Below are positions 22,362 to 34,072 of a stretch of DNA of 36,955 bases, piece by piece (within the stretch, counting starts at the first letter, position 1; the number at the start of each line of letters is the position of its first letter). The notes below the pieces were generated by a model that had not been told where the DNA came from, searched no databases, and saw only the letters and a program-made list of their open reading frames with translations. Location: the NCBI GenBank assembly GCA_000827495.1, contig KN817616.1, positions 118,037 to 154,991 on the forward strand, given 5' to 3'. The translations under genes were made by a program, and so were the position numbers. The DNA comes from Hypholoma sublateritium FD-334 SS-4 (lineage: Eukaryota; Basidiomycota; Agaricomycetes; Agaricales; Strophariaceae).

Positions 22362-25300
22362 TCAATTGTCTTCCACAATATCCTCGCCTCGAAACGCGAC
22401 CATTAACTAATAAAAGGTCAGTGCCAATCAACTATATAATATTATGTAAACACTTACTCTGTCCACAGGTAAAACATGTATTAGTCCCTCGTATTCTGCG
22501 ATCATGTTGGTTATAACGCAATGGCAGATGACCTGAGACATGCGGATAACAGCCAATGTCCCCCCTGTGGGTTGAGCCAGGAATCCAGCAAAGTCATATT
22601 GTTGGTAGGGGTCAGTCTCAGAGTCTATCGATACGACTGGCCTGATAACTAGAAAGACATCTTCGAGTGCCTCTTCGGCTAAGTAGTATCTGCATCGAAA
22701 TATTTTCTCAATCCTTCCGGTCTCGGTTCCTATGTCTGGGATCTGAAATTGAATATAGCTATTCCGTCGAGCGGCTGAACTATAAATTCCGTAGCAAACA
22801 CCCCGAATCGAGATTTCTTTGTAAAAAACTGCTTCTGGGGATATCCTCGAATCTGTTCCACAGAGTGCTTGAAGCAAAGGGTGATATTCTTCACCGATGA
22901 ATGAAGTCACTGATTTAGAGCGAGAGGTGGGGTTTGGTGTGCTGGGGTTCAAGATACTTGCTAATCGGAATCCCCTCGCGTCTTCCAAAGTAATGTCATC
23001 CATGACATCAGTCATTTCATACACTATTTGACGAATATTGTTATTGTCGGCCAGTATTGCTCGTATATGCGCACTGGAAGCTGATGTATTCATGAAGGTG
23101 GACTCCACCTCACCTGATATTTCTCAGCAATCGTCTCTGCAGGTAAGCATCTACGCACCAATCTTTTGATTTGTATTGATCTGATGAAAAAAATTGATAT
23201 AGCGCTCGAAAAACTGTGCGCTGTGAGAATGAACAGGCCCAAATGTCTCTAGAACATCTCCGATATGAAGAGCGGCATGGTGGTTAGCCACAAGTCTTCT
23301 GTCAGGAAATAACGTGGTGATTCGGGAAACATAGCGTTGGATATGCTTGTTATACTTTTCGACGTGTCTCGGCGAGGATAGGCGCATGTTTGCGACTCTG
23401 ATAGACGTTACGAGATCCATAAAATGGTCTAACATGTCCTTGAAGCGGCCGTCGTCTTTTCCCCAGAGGCGGGTTAATGTAATCGGCAGGTGTATGGTGC
23501 ATACCACTCTCCAATGGGCCGCACTCAGTTTCCCTCTACTGGCCGCGCCCCAATTGTGCGGGGCTGCAGTGATTGAAGAAGGTAGCTGTGTGCGAGTCAT
23601 ATCAGACCACACTTGCTCCATCACAGTAGACCCAAGCACGATTCGTCTCGGTGTTGCCTTGTCTGGTTCGCTGAGAAACATCCTGAGCATACTCATATTC
23701 GAAACGCTAATATCAATCTTTGTCGGATCATGATCACAATCAGATCATGCATGTAGAATAGGAGGACTGAAACGTACAAATTTGTTGATTCTATCAAAAA
23801 GCTCGGGCTTTGCTATGCGGCGACGACCAATATCGATATCTGCGATGTTAATCTTCAACATCTCACAGAGCATTGCTAGATTCTCGGTCGTTGCTTGACT
23901 ATATGCCTTTTTGCGACTGCTGTCTCTTTCTTCAGTCGTTATCAGACCCCGGATGACTCGGATGAGCGATGTATCGGTTACAGCAGTGTTTTCATCCAGC
24001 GCTATATTCACTACATCTTCGGGCGGATCGTTGGGCTCTCGATCATCAGGATCGTCTAAAATTTCCTCGGGCGGGTGGTAGCGTGCACTACGTCTCTGCA
24101 ATTGTTTTGGGTAAGTCCTTGTTCGGATACAAAGCAATTGACATTCACCCAATTTAATATATTTTTCGCTAGAATATATCTCATTCCTATAATGACGGAG
24201 AATCCTGGTTCAATGATGTTGTTGTCGCTGCAGAATGTGTACAAGATCCTGCGCCCATATTTGAGAAGGTGAGTAAGTAAATCATCTGCATCGGCATGGA
24301 CTTCTTCTGAGCACTTCTTCAACATCCTCAGATCCTGTTTTGTAGTGACAACCTTCGATGGTCCTGTATAGGGAATCGAGCTAAAACCATCACCGCCAGG
24401 CTTTGTAACATCAATTCCAAAAAGCGTGCGGCAATGATACATTAAAAGGCCTAAATCTCCCGCATGCATTGACTCAACGACTGCATATTTGGTTGGATCC
24501 CAATATGGCAACTGTAGGAGGGATGACCATCGAATGCCGTATGCTTGAAACAGAAAGTCCTGCTCTTGCTCATTTGTAGCGTCTCTCCAGAGCCTAGCAC
24601 ATTCTTTCATATGGTTGCAATCCTTCTTCGGCCACTCTCGGGCATCGGTTATATCAAAGTCGTGGTAATCAATATCACAAAGAGTGCAGCAATTGTGAGA
24701 TGTCACTGCGGACTGTCCAAGGACCTGACGTGCCGCAATCATGTCGCAAATAACTGGGATGCACATAGCACGATATAACCTCCCGATGGTACTGTTGTAT
24801 GTTCGCGAGAAAAAAACCCCCGGATCCCAGAGTACAAGGAGTTCGTTAATGAGAAGATCGAGGTAATGATTGATTTCGTCGAGTGCAGCATATCCAGGTA
24901 TCACTCCCGCAACATACAGGTTCTCATGCAAATATCGTAATTCCGGCGGTAAGTTGAGAAGAACAAGCCATATTGCAGTCGAAGTAACGCTTTGCTTTGC
25001 AGTTTTGTTGTGGAAAGGATTGAAACCATCGACAGCAAGCGCAAACACAAGTCGACCTTCCCCATTATTGCCAGGATAGAATTGGGCCCCCGAGGGATCT
25101 TTCAGATCAAGAAATGCCTTCGATAACCAGATATCGTCTATGGCAGCATTTGGATCATCGGAAGGGATATATGCTCGGTTATCTAGTATGTTTTCCATGT
25201 CTCTTCGAGAGAGGAGCCGACCTAGCCATGCTTTTAGATCTTGATGTAAGTATTTCATGCAAGGAGTGGGGATTGGATTTCCAGGTAAGGTCTCAATTGT

Positions 25301-26260
25301 CTTCCAGAGGACAGTCTCGCAGATCATACTCGATGGGGTTCTCTGATACGTGCAGTTTTCGATGGAGGTGTGGGGCTTATCCCCTGGATTATATGGATAT
25401 AATGAATGGCACGAGGGACAAACAATGTACTGATCGGTGATTGTTTGAAGTTGGAACATGTTACTTGCAGTTCGAACATCTCGCGGAATCTCGTCCTGGA
25501 TATCCTGCGAAGCCCCGGCAGCTCGGAGAAGGCTTCTTAATGCTGCAAGTTGTGCCCGAAGCGCCCTCCGCGGCGTGAAATATATGAATTGAAGAACCAA
25601 TGATACTAAGCAGCCGGCCTTGCGTATGTTACTTCCGGGTACTGGCGCAAAGTGCATCTCTATGGTGCGTTAGTAATTTCACTGGCTCAACTTCTAATGC
25701 TTACCTGTATTCACATAAGATTTACCAACAACGGAACGCTGTTCGCTCCATTGTACCTGCTTCTCTCTTATAAGTCGACGAAGCTCTGAATACAGCAAGT
25801 CAAGCAGGTGTGTTTGTTCGTCTGTGGTGTCCATCTGCTGAATGACAGTGCATAGTTCACAGTACCTAGTCTCGATTTCAAGGTATGCTCGATTTGCCTG
25901 ATCGTTGGTGAGGGCATGGATCCCGTCGTTCGAAGTCAACATTTCATGATCGGTTGGCGTGACAAAGGACCCCGACAGTGCAGGATTGCGACGAAAGACA
26001 AGTGGAGCTCGACGAGATGTGACTGGAAATGTCCTCAGGATCTCCACTTCCGCCCGATATATGCTCAGCCAGTTTTGACTTGGACTAGCTGTAGCACCTG
26101 AGCTTGCCATGCTACGTCGTAGCTGATCATCTCTGGCGTGCGAGTCGCGAGTGCTTCGTGAAACCAAGTGTCCTTCCCCCTCGTAAAGACCCGTGGCTCG
26201 ATTGTGTATTGTACAATGCGATTTGCATCGACAAAGAACTTGTCGCGAGCGTCGTTCCAT
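22362..26260 (-). CDS. Tnp2-type CACTA transposase, 1214 aa, apparently intact
   Basis: Catalyses excision and insertion of the element by recognising the inverted repeats. Exons: 26260-25705, 25659-24149, 24095-23778, 23717-23159, 23113-22458, 22406-22362; five introns of 45-60 bp, all phases join. The N-terminus has a Cys/His pattern (CRCKSHCTIH) typical of fungal Tnp2. A second zinc-like motif is CPSCHSLYPYN. The RNase-H-fold core shows candidate acids D396 (FALAVDGFNPF), D491 (PVICDMIAARQVLG) followed by a CxxC (CCTLC), and E581 (VVESMHAGDLG). A SAP-like helical stretch (LAMLCEMLKIN) precedes the conserved C-terminal domain (AASRGKLSAAHWRVVCTIHL, RLWG, NHHAALHIGDVLETFGP, QINTNQKIGE). Length and domain order fit the family. 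No stop or frameshift was found, so it may be active. Confidence 0.92.
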
Positions 26261-26767
26261 TGAAAATATGCTGATCAAGGATTTACAAGCATTATACACG
26301 ATGATGCGGAATTTGGAGTGAAATTTTTTGCTCACGACGAAAAATAAAAATAACAACAAGATTTATTGCCCCCTACATATGGCTGCCGACTCTTATATTA
26401 ATTAGTGGGGTCTCCTCGATCCTTGTTTAAACGATCGGGGAAATACGGCGGACATGATATATTAGTTGGCCCGATTGATGGAACTATTTCAGAAAAACAT
26501 GAGGCTTCAGACGCGGAAGATAAGGTGCCATAAGCGGGGCAAACACGGCCCTATTCAACTCGTCTTTCGCGTCCAGCGACCTCCTGAAGGTGGGAATCTT
26601 GTATTCGTGCGCATCGATTAATTGGCATGTGGATCCTCCTTTGAACCCTTTTGTTTTATGCCCAATCTTCCTCGGGTTCAATTGCCAGTTACTCAACTTT
26701 GGCCATGGGCTCTTTAATCCAGTTGGTGCCTGGCGTGAGAGCAACCTGAAAATTATTTAAACCAAGA
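26261..26767. promoter_or_regulatory. divergent promoter region, transposase and beta-propeller 3
   Basis: A 507-bp gap between divergent start codons. An 86-codon open stretch on the minus strand (26744-26484) has no ATG at its start and reads as orphan protein; the plus strand is also open for about 70 codons. I see no convincing exon links, so neither is called a gene. Confidence 0.4.
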
Positions 26768-28432
26768 ATGACTGGCGTATGTCGTCCTCACATACTCATG
26801 GTTTATCCAACATTCCAGATGTTCCATACCTTGCGCGATGGGGACGATCCGCTGAAGATGTTCCTAAGCTCCGAGGGGGACTATATGGCGGTTATATTTG
26901 AACGGGGCTCAGCCTTTGAAGTCGTTCATTTTACATTCTCGCGCTACACAAACTGATTGTGCTCAATTTTAGGTCTATTCTCGTTTGACGGGAGTACCGT
27001 GGATGGCGGTAGCTGGCGCCCCTCTGCGAGACGGAGAAGACTATGGACGATTGCAGGCGATCCTATGGCACCCCTTCCTTCCCCGCCAGCTACTTTTGAT
27101 TTATAACTTCGTTATTCAGAACATTGCATTTATCGACGAGGGTCAAGTCGACGTCATGGATACGTGGCACCTGCCCCCTGCCTTGAATAATCCAGTTCAT
27201 GGCATAACCAATGCATGTGTCAACGACACGGCTTCTGAAGTCTCTTTTTTCATCGAGCACTCGATCTTGACGCTTCGTAACCCATTTTCAAGTAAGAGTA
27301 TTCTATGTATGCGACGAGTTATTCACGCATTTATATTCGAACAGCCGATGTCCACAGCATCGAACGCTATCAGCCTGTTCCTGAGAGACTCTGCCTGCAC
27401 ACCGGACATGAAAATATAGCACTGTGGTATATCGACGATGACGTCGTAGTTGGTGTATATCCCCTAGGATACTTGTAAGCATTTCGGAACAATTATTCAA
27501 TATCTTTGCTTATGTATATTTTCAGTGCCACGTCGACGCTGCTGCCCCACAAAGTCCAATGGCAAATCATTGTATCTCCAGCAAGGATGATGTAAGGCGC
27601 TATTGCTACGTAGAACGTTAGTTGACTAGCACTGGATTATAGGTCTTCTGCCTGTATCTCTCCCGACAAACAATATTCCGTAGCAATCACAAAGGACGGT
27701 CAAGCAGATTTGTATTGCATGAAAGAACACAGCTTTCTGCGAACTTTTGGTGGCGCCTACGGTCACTACAAGTCTATCTCGGCGGCCGTATTTTCCAATC
27801 GAAAGGCTGTAGTCTTTTCTTGCGAAGATAGCTCCGTACTCATAGTGATTCCCAATTTCTCAAAGCCTGATCAATCTTTCGTGGCAATGACGCAGCTGGA
27901 CCCAGATGACGAACCCGCTGAAGCTCCTCGTACGCGATCTCGTTGAATCTTAAATAATAACCGCTAATAATATTTTCTTTATTCTAGTCGCATTATACGT
28001 GAGTTTAATTCTATTTTGTCTTTATATTAGCTGATATCTTGCATTTAAAAGGGAGCGGGAATGATCGCAGGCGATGGGTATGTCTTCACCTTCAAAGGAG
28101 GACCTGCTCCAATTCTCTTAATCAACGTGGACGTATGTAACCATATTTTTATTCGCTTTAGCCTACTCACGCAATCGCTGCAGAAATTCTCCGGAGTTAA
28201 AAGTGGACGTTTTGAGATTGATACCTGGCATCATTGGCTGAATTGCCCCCCACATATCCCCTTGACCAACCTCGATGCACCGGCACCAGTCGCAGTCACT
28301 GCACCGCGTCTTCACCCAATCGCGATCTTAGCACGCGACATTGTTCGCTCGCTCAACGGCCAGCATATCGTCGCTGCAGTCATTGCCGGCGTCGGATTTA
28401 CGACTGCCTACATCAAATATGTCGAAGCCTAG
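26768..28432 (+). CDS. beta-propeller protein 3 with C-terminal membrane anchor, 431 aa
   Basis: Exons: 26768-26920, 26973-27291, 27345-27474, 27526-27591, 27643-27929, 27988-27998 (11 nt), 28052-28132, 28184-28432. Blade-like stretches are FLSSEGDYMAVIFERGSAFE, LQAILWHPFLPRQLLLIYN, NIALWYIDDDVVVGVYPLG and CISPDKQYSVAITKDGQADL. The start is supported by paralog 2, whose first exon is nearly the same length. YQPVPERLCLHTGHE aligns with CRPLPERALQHEP of paralog 2. The last 22 residues hold one hydrophobic helix (IVAAVIAGVGFTTAYI), the form of a tail-anchored protein, so the propeller should face the cytosol. If the intron at 27930 is retained, the protein ends early at 27946. The first intron donor is weak (GTCGTT). 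Confidence 0.75.
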
Positions 28433-29708
28433 TTACGCCTGATCCGTTGAGATATAGATATCCCTATGCCCATTTCAGTTTACACAGCCTGCACGTTTCT
28501 GCCATGCCTGTATCATGATTTCATTTTGGCTTTTGTGCTCTTCCTCTTCGCAGAAAATCAATTTATGCATCTGTACGAGCTGTGTATCGGACTTAAATGA
28601 CTTAAAAAATGCAATGGTGCACATTGCCAATCGGCTGGCTGATCAAGGCTGTTGGCTGACTGTCGGCCAGTTCTCCGTGCCATCCAGAACTCCCTCTAGG
28701 ATACCGCTTTCTCTTTTCTGTCTCCTTTTCCGGGGAATGACGACGTGACGGCAGACCCCCCGAGGGTTGTGTCCCGCTTGCCTCAAATGGTGACGTGGTG
28801 CCATCTCTCGTCCCCCCACCCGCCAACGACCGTTCCCGAACTTGCGCACGAGCATTGCGCTCGACGATATTCGAGACGGCGTGTGGTCGTGATGTTCCCC
28901 CTCCTCCCCTCCTGCAGACGCGCTTGATCGCAAGGTGCGAGGTCACAGGTGAAGTTCTAGAATAAATGGGTGAGGGAGATCGCGATGAGTATCATTGCCC
29001 TTTTCTCTTGCGTTTAGGGGCAAAAGGTGCACTGTCCCTCGTTCAATCTTCGCCGCCCAGTTTGACTGTGCGACCCAACGCTCACTAACCACTGGCGTCC
29101 GTGGCGCGCTCGCGGAAGGGTGCACCTTCCACGCTCATCTACCTCGCCTGGTGGTGGACGCTGACGCTACCGGTTCACGACACGGAGGATGTGAAGGGGG
29201 TGCTGCATGTAGATCTCGCGACCTTCGTCCCGGCTCGGAAACTGCCGGTACATGACGTCATCGAACTGCTGCACCCATCAACGACGTTCCAATCCACCCA
29301 ACATCCACCAGCCACTTATCCCCCGCGCTTTCAGCCCCCGTCCGCCTACCGCTTGTACCGGAAGCCACGCCGTTTTTTCACGAAGCTCAGCGTCGGATGG
29401 ACACGAGGTGCGATGCACTGGCGGACGGCGAAAATGGCAAGGATCGGCAGCACAACACTTGTACATCTCCCGTCCTATGTGTACAGGGGCGAGTCATAAG
29501 CGCCGCCGCACAGGTGAGTTCACCAATACTCCTATCCAATTCTAGCACGACTGCTGACCTTGATAAGACAAGGATTTGTCACCCCTTGAAACTTTATTTT
29601 CCCTCGTCAACAGTGCCAGTGCTGTTCAACAGCAATCTCCGTCATCGGGATTGTTCTCTTTCATAACCTCCTTTTTTACGTCTCTGTGCCCCCCGCCAAT
29701 TAGACGCC
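28433..29708. other. intergenic stretch, probable captured eEF2 upstream DNA
   Basis: Some 1.3 kb with many overlapping short ORFs on both strands and no exon chain I trust. Bases 28740-29500 are GC-richer. Because the next segment is an eEF2 5' half with its introns, the DNA just ahead of it, including the C/T-rich part at 29640-29700, is probably the eEF2 promoter brought along with it. Confidence 0.4.
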
Positions 29709-31473
29709 ATGGTGTGAGTGCGTTCATGTCTTTCTCCTCGGCCCTGTTTTCTGATCGATGTCCCTTGATCTTCCCTAGTAACTTGACGGTCGGTCAGTAG
29801 CCAGAACGCAATTGAGGCAGAGAAATGGTCATTCATTTGGTTTTTAATGGTGTTCAGATCAGATCCGTGAGCTCATGGACAGGCCCACTAACATTCGTAA
29901 CATGAGTGCTATTGCCCATGGTATGTAAAATTTTATTGGCGGTAAAAATTCGGCCTCAAATGGTCTAACGTCTTATCTGATTCACAGTCGATCACGGAAA
30001 GTCCACCCTCACCTATTCGTTGGTGTCAAAACCTGGAATCATCGCTGGTTCGAAAGCCGGTGACATGCGTTTCACCGATACGAGAGATGACGAGAAAGAG
30101 CGAGGTATCACCATCAAGTCGACAGCTATCTCCGTGTACTTTGAGGTTGACAAGGAGGATCTCCCTGCTATCAAGCAAAAAACCGTCGGTACGCATGCTT
30201 TTTAACGGGCTCAACCTAATCGGTGAACAAAACTCATCACTATCTGTATGCGATTAGGAAACGAGTTCTTGATTAATTTGATCGACTCCCCCGGACACGT
30301 CGATTCCTCCTTAGAAGTTACTGCTGCCCTCCGCGTCACCGATGGTGCCCTCGTTGTTATCGATTGCATTGAGGGTGTTTGCGTGCAAACGGAGACCGTC
30401 CTCCGTCAAGCCCTTACTGAGCGTATCAAACCCGTTGTTATCATCAACAAGGTTGATCGCGCCCTTCTCGAACTCCAAGTCGACAAGGAATCCCTCTACC
30501 AATCATTCCAGTGCACTATCGAAAGCGTCAACGTCGTCATCTCCACTTACCGCGATGCCGCTCTCAGCGATGTCCAAGTCTACCCGATCAGGGAACCGTT
30601 GCCTTTGGATCTGGTCTTCACAGATGGGGCTTCACGCTCCGTCAATTCGCCGCCCGTTACGCCAAGAAATTCGGTGTAGACAAGGAAAATATGATGACCA
30701 AACTCTGGGGTGACAATTTCTTCAACCCTGCTACTCGCAAATGGACCACCGTCGGCACTTCCGCTGACGGCAAGCCTCTTGAGCGTGCCTTCAACAGCTT
30801 CGTTCTTGAGCCCATTTTCAAGATCTTCGATGCCGTTATGAACTTCAAGAAGGACGCTATCGGCCCTATGCTCGAGAAGCTCGAGATCAAGCTCGCTCAG
30901 GACGAGCGTGACCTTGAGGGCAAAGCCCTCCTCAAGGTCGTCATGCGCAAGTTCTTGCCCGCTGATGACTCTCTCTTGGAGATGATAGTCATCAACCTTC
31001 CTTCCCCCGCTACCGCCCAACGCTACCGTGTCGAGACGCTTTACGAAGGTCCCATGGACGACGAGTCCGCCATCGGAATTCGTGACTGTGACCCTAAGGG
31101 TCCCATAGTCCTCTACGTCTCCAAGATGGTGCCAACCTCCGATAAGGGACGTTTCTACGCCTTCGGTCGTGTCTTCTCTGGAACTGTCAAGTCTGGACCC
31201 AAGATCCGCATCCAGGGACCCAACTACCTCCCCGGAAAGAAGGATGGTCTCTTCGTCAAGTCCGTCCAGCGCACTGTCCTCATGATGGGTCGTTACGTCG
31301 GGCCTATCGAGGATTGCCCTGCCGGTAACATCGTCGGTCTCGTCGGTCTCGACCAGTTCTTGTTGAAGAGCGGTACCCTCACCACCTTGGAAACTCCCCA
31401 CAACATGAGGGTTATGAGGTTCTCCGTTTCCCCCGTCGTACAAGTCGCCGTCGAGGTCAAGAATGCAGCTGAT
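29709..31473 (+). pseudogene. eEF2: captured, broken 5' half of translation elongation factor 2
   Basis: eEF2 moves the ribosome along mRNA using GTP. Here only about residues 1-485 of some 842 are present. Recognisable: ATGGT followed by a GT donor (29709), RELMDRPTNIRNMS, G1 motif AHVDHGKST, G3 DSPGHVD, G4 NKVD and most of domain II ([19 protein letters not shown]). Introns remain (29921-29987 and 30189-30257), so it came from genomic DNA, not cDNA. Damage: the second exon start is corrupted, a one-base loss near 30587 shifts the frame (YPI..EPLPL in place of the usual sequence), and homology ends at VEVKNAAD (31473). No domain III-V follows. Codon use is strongly C-ending, unlike the cargo genes, as expected for a highly expressed host gene. 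Confidence 0.9.
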
Positions 31474-33114
31474 ACCGTTCAGGATGCAGGTGATACTACA
31501 CAGCCGTGTCTCCTCGTTTTCTACTCGCATCACCGACCTCATCAGGCGCATCGGGACATGTAATTTTTCGCGAAAGCTGGACTGCGTGGTTAGATCAGCG
31601 TAGAAATTTATACACGAACTTTCCCGGTATGTCCAACTGCTATTCAACAAAGAAACCGGCCTAATAATGACCTCCAGCCGATGTTCCCTGAAGATTCCGG
31701 GGAGGAATCGGTCAGATCCACTGTCCATGGATGGAGATTGACAAGGCGAAAATGAAACAAGTCCTGCCCTCTATTTGTTTTTACAAAAATTCAATTCGTT
31801 GTTCAAGCCAACTAAAAATTATCCCGCTGCTCGTCTAATCAGTCTCTGTGATTACTATGGCTGGGACTGGGCGGCTCTTTACATTGTCTCATACGAGTGC
31901 CCTAGGATCTCACTCCTTCCTTGGAAATATGCACTTCATACGGCATTTGGAATCCCGTAGATCCATGTGGTGTGTATTCATTTCTTGTCTTCACGTTTCA
32001 AGCCGTCTCACATCTCAAACTTACCTCGTCCCAGCGCTCCTCATATCCGGGGGATCGTATTGCGCGAATTTGTTCGGGAGTCAAGGTAGCCGTCGATTGT
32101 TGATTTACCGGGCGGATAAGGTGCTCAAGAGTGTTATGGCTCAGGTCCGACGAGACAGGTATTCTCACTCAAATGAACCATGCATCCGATACCATCGCCT
32201 TTGCGAGTTTGGCTTTTTCTTCGCATTCTCATATGCTATTCCAGCTCCATACACATTGAACGCTTCATTTTCTGCACTCAGACCGTCCTATCTTTTACAG
32301 ATTATTTACCCCCACCGTATCTGCGTAGCGCACGTATTATCCGCCCGCGTCAGCCTCTTCCATCGCATCCGTCTCTGGCACCTTATCACCACCACTATCC
32401 TTTTTTTGTGATGAAGTAGGGAGGGTATAAGATATTCAGATATTCAGATAACGCACTCGTCGTCTTGGGAAAGCGCCGTGGCATGGCCGATGAAGTGTTT
32501 GCCTTGAGTTTTGATACCTGTACTAAATATCAGAGACCTCAGACAACACCATTGGCGCAGAATTTCTCGCCTACCTTGGTGTGTAGCGGGTTCGTCGTCC
32601 TTCCACCCTGTAGACACTCAAAAAACTCCACGCCCCGTTTCTCTCGTTGCGGCCTCTGATAAAGCTTCGTGCACGTAGGCGGTGCTCCTCCCGCTCGAGC
32701 TTGGACCACCCTCACGTTCAGCCTAAAAGCCTCTCCACAGAATCAACCACCCGATCGCTCGAGATGATCCAGAGAGTTGGGCACCAAGTGATGGAAATCA
32801 GTGGACGAAGGAAGGGATGTGGTACGTACTGAGGATGGACTCTCTTCCTCCACAAATGTACGCCGTCGAGCTCCCGCGCTCTGACCGATGCTGCAATGCC
32901 TATCATCCATGGTGCGTCCGCGAAGAGGACCGTCGCTATGTGCGGGATGTGTGTATGATGCTCTGCTGTGCGAATGTCGTCGTTTGTGACTTGTGGGCGG
33001 TGAAAAAAGGGTTGATAGCTGATAAGCTTTCGTCGATTGGCATCGTTGATATTCGTTTGGCTGCAACAACAGTGAGTGGCTTCAATATCTGATTCATCTG
33101 ATTAATCCCTCGCA
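31474..33114. other. transposon right interior, no gene recognised
   Basis: About 1.6 kb after the eEF2 break. Short open stretches occur (for example 31848-32411 and 32760-33092, plus strand), with readable pieces such as WTKEGMWYVLRMDSLPP in one frame and NVRRRAPALTDAAMPI in another. They cannot be joined into one gene. They may be further captured fragments, possibly with frame breaks. Confidence 0.35.
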
Positions 33115-33700
33115 ATGAGTAGTAAGTGTAGAACTGCCTTTCTCTTCACCAAAACTGACATTTGCATATGCAGAATCAAGATATAACATATACCTACACA
33201 AGGAAACTTTCTCCAGGAACGCCCACAAACGTCAGACTGCCACTTTCAATATCAAAAAAGCGATGCAAATGACCAGTAAGAAGATAAACGCATATGACAA
33301 CTCCATCGCGAGGGCCTCTAGGACTTGGTTTGTTGTAATATAGTAAGTAGAGCTCTACTCTGATCATTCGATCCTTGTGACATCTGACCACAGCCAAGGC
33401 CCTCATGATTCGAGTAGGCGCCCGCAGAACCGTTGTCGCCCAATAGAACCACCCCACTATACCATATTCGGATTTGCTCGAATCGACGACGACTCCGGCG
33501 TAGAAAAATATATCGAGCACTGGTTTATGCATGTGTACACCGGTGCAAAAGAGGCTCTCACCGGGACTCGCTTTGAAAAAAGTAGAGGCATCCGGCGACA
33601 TCTCGACGCTAAGGACATGACTTTCTTAGGTGTAAGTCGGTTTTACTTCGCTGCTGAGGATGATTTTATTTACATGTTTTAGGGCCCATATACTGTTTAG
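33115..33700 (+). CDS. small spliced protein next to the right end, 143 aa
   Basis: Four exons: 33115-33121, 33174-33342, 33394-33631, 33683-33700; introns are 51-52 bp, GT-AG, and every phase joins. The 7-nt first exon (ATG AGT A) is followed by a canonical GTAAGT donor. The product starts MSKSRYNIYLHKETF and is basic in its first half. The second half has HYTIFGFARIDDDSGVEKY, HWFMHVYTGAKEAL and ends DMTFLGGPYTV. No family, signal peptide or membrane segment is recognised. The long ORF on the other strand (33601-33194) is its shadow. The stop is 150 bp inside the right inverted repeat. Confidence 0.68.
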
Positions 33701-33849
33701 TGCGTCTATATCTTTTAGTTGTACCATACATACTATTTTGTTCTATTCTTGCTGTTTCAACCACGGTGTAATTCATTCTCTCTACAATGCACCTTATATA
33801 GCTATAACAAAATTCCCTTTTTGAGTCACTAATAGTAACCGAGAAGCTT

Positions 33850-34069
33850 ATGTCGATGTTATTTGAAATGTAATCGACATGTTTTCGCCGACATTTTGAG
33901 CGACTATATTTAGAATATAATCGCTGATCTTTTTGATGCGTGGTATTTCATATTATATTTGACATATAATTGACATATGAGTTGTAGCATCAGATTGTAG
34001 TAATTTGTAATAAAATCATACAACATTTCGGACTATTTTCGTTACTTTTATAAGCCAATGCCCGCAGTG
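33850..34069 (-). repeat. right terminal inverted repeat
   Basis: Read on the minus strand from 34069 it begins with the same 21 bases as the left end and matches it for about 220 bp. It carries the same TCGGCGA-type motifs (ATCAGCGATT, TGTCGGCGAA) at corresponding places. Similarity ends at ATAACATCGACAT in both copies, giving almost equal lengths (219 and 220 bp). Confidence 0.92.
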
Positions 34070-34072
34070 ATC
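34070..34072. repeat. right target-site duplication ATC
   Basis: Second copy of the ATC found at 5149-5151, directly outside the right inverted repeat. It is a GAT codon of the interrupted gene on the minus strand. Confidence 0.9.

Larger units (their letters stand above)
5152..34069. mobile_element. giant CACTA-like (EnSpm/CMC) DNA transposon, 28,918 bp
   Basis: The ends are inverted copies starting CACTGCGGGCATTGGCTTAT. The first 21 bases are identical, the first 79 or so about 85% identical, and similarity continues to about 220 bp, then stops. A 3-bp ATC duplication flanks both ends. The interior encodes a Tnp2-type transposase. The element splits a host gene whose two halves rejoin in frame when the element and one ATC are removed. 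These four facts together define the element without outside data. Plant and fungal CACTA elements are usually 5-20 kb; this one is larger because it carries about nine further genes and a captured eEF2 fragment. Confidence 0.93.

Noticed and set aside
30580..31728. 382-codon ORF on the minus strand
   Set aside because: It is the exact antisense of the eEF2 fragment, whose C-ending codons leave the other strand open. No own motif.
33194..33601. 135-codon minus-strand ORF
   Set aside because: The plus strand has four exons with perfect phase and splice sites over the same bases; the ORF is a shadow.
5152..34069. Starship or Helitron as the explanation for the large insert
   Set aside because: No tyrosine recombinase or Rep/helicase is visible, whereas long inverted ends, a 3-bp duplication and a Tnp2 transposase point to CACTA.
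5152..34069. Two unrelated dispersed repeats in opposite orientation by chance
   Set aside because: Chance would not place both repeat borders at the same codon of one split gene, with matching ATC and in-frame join.
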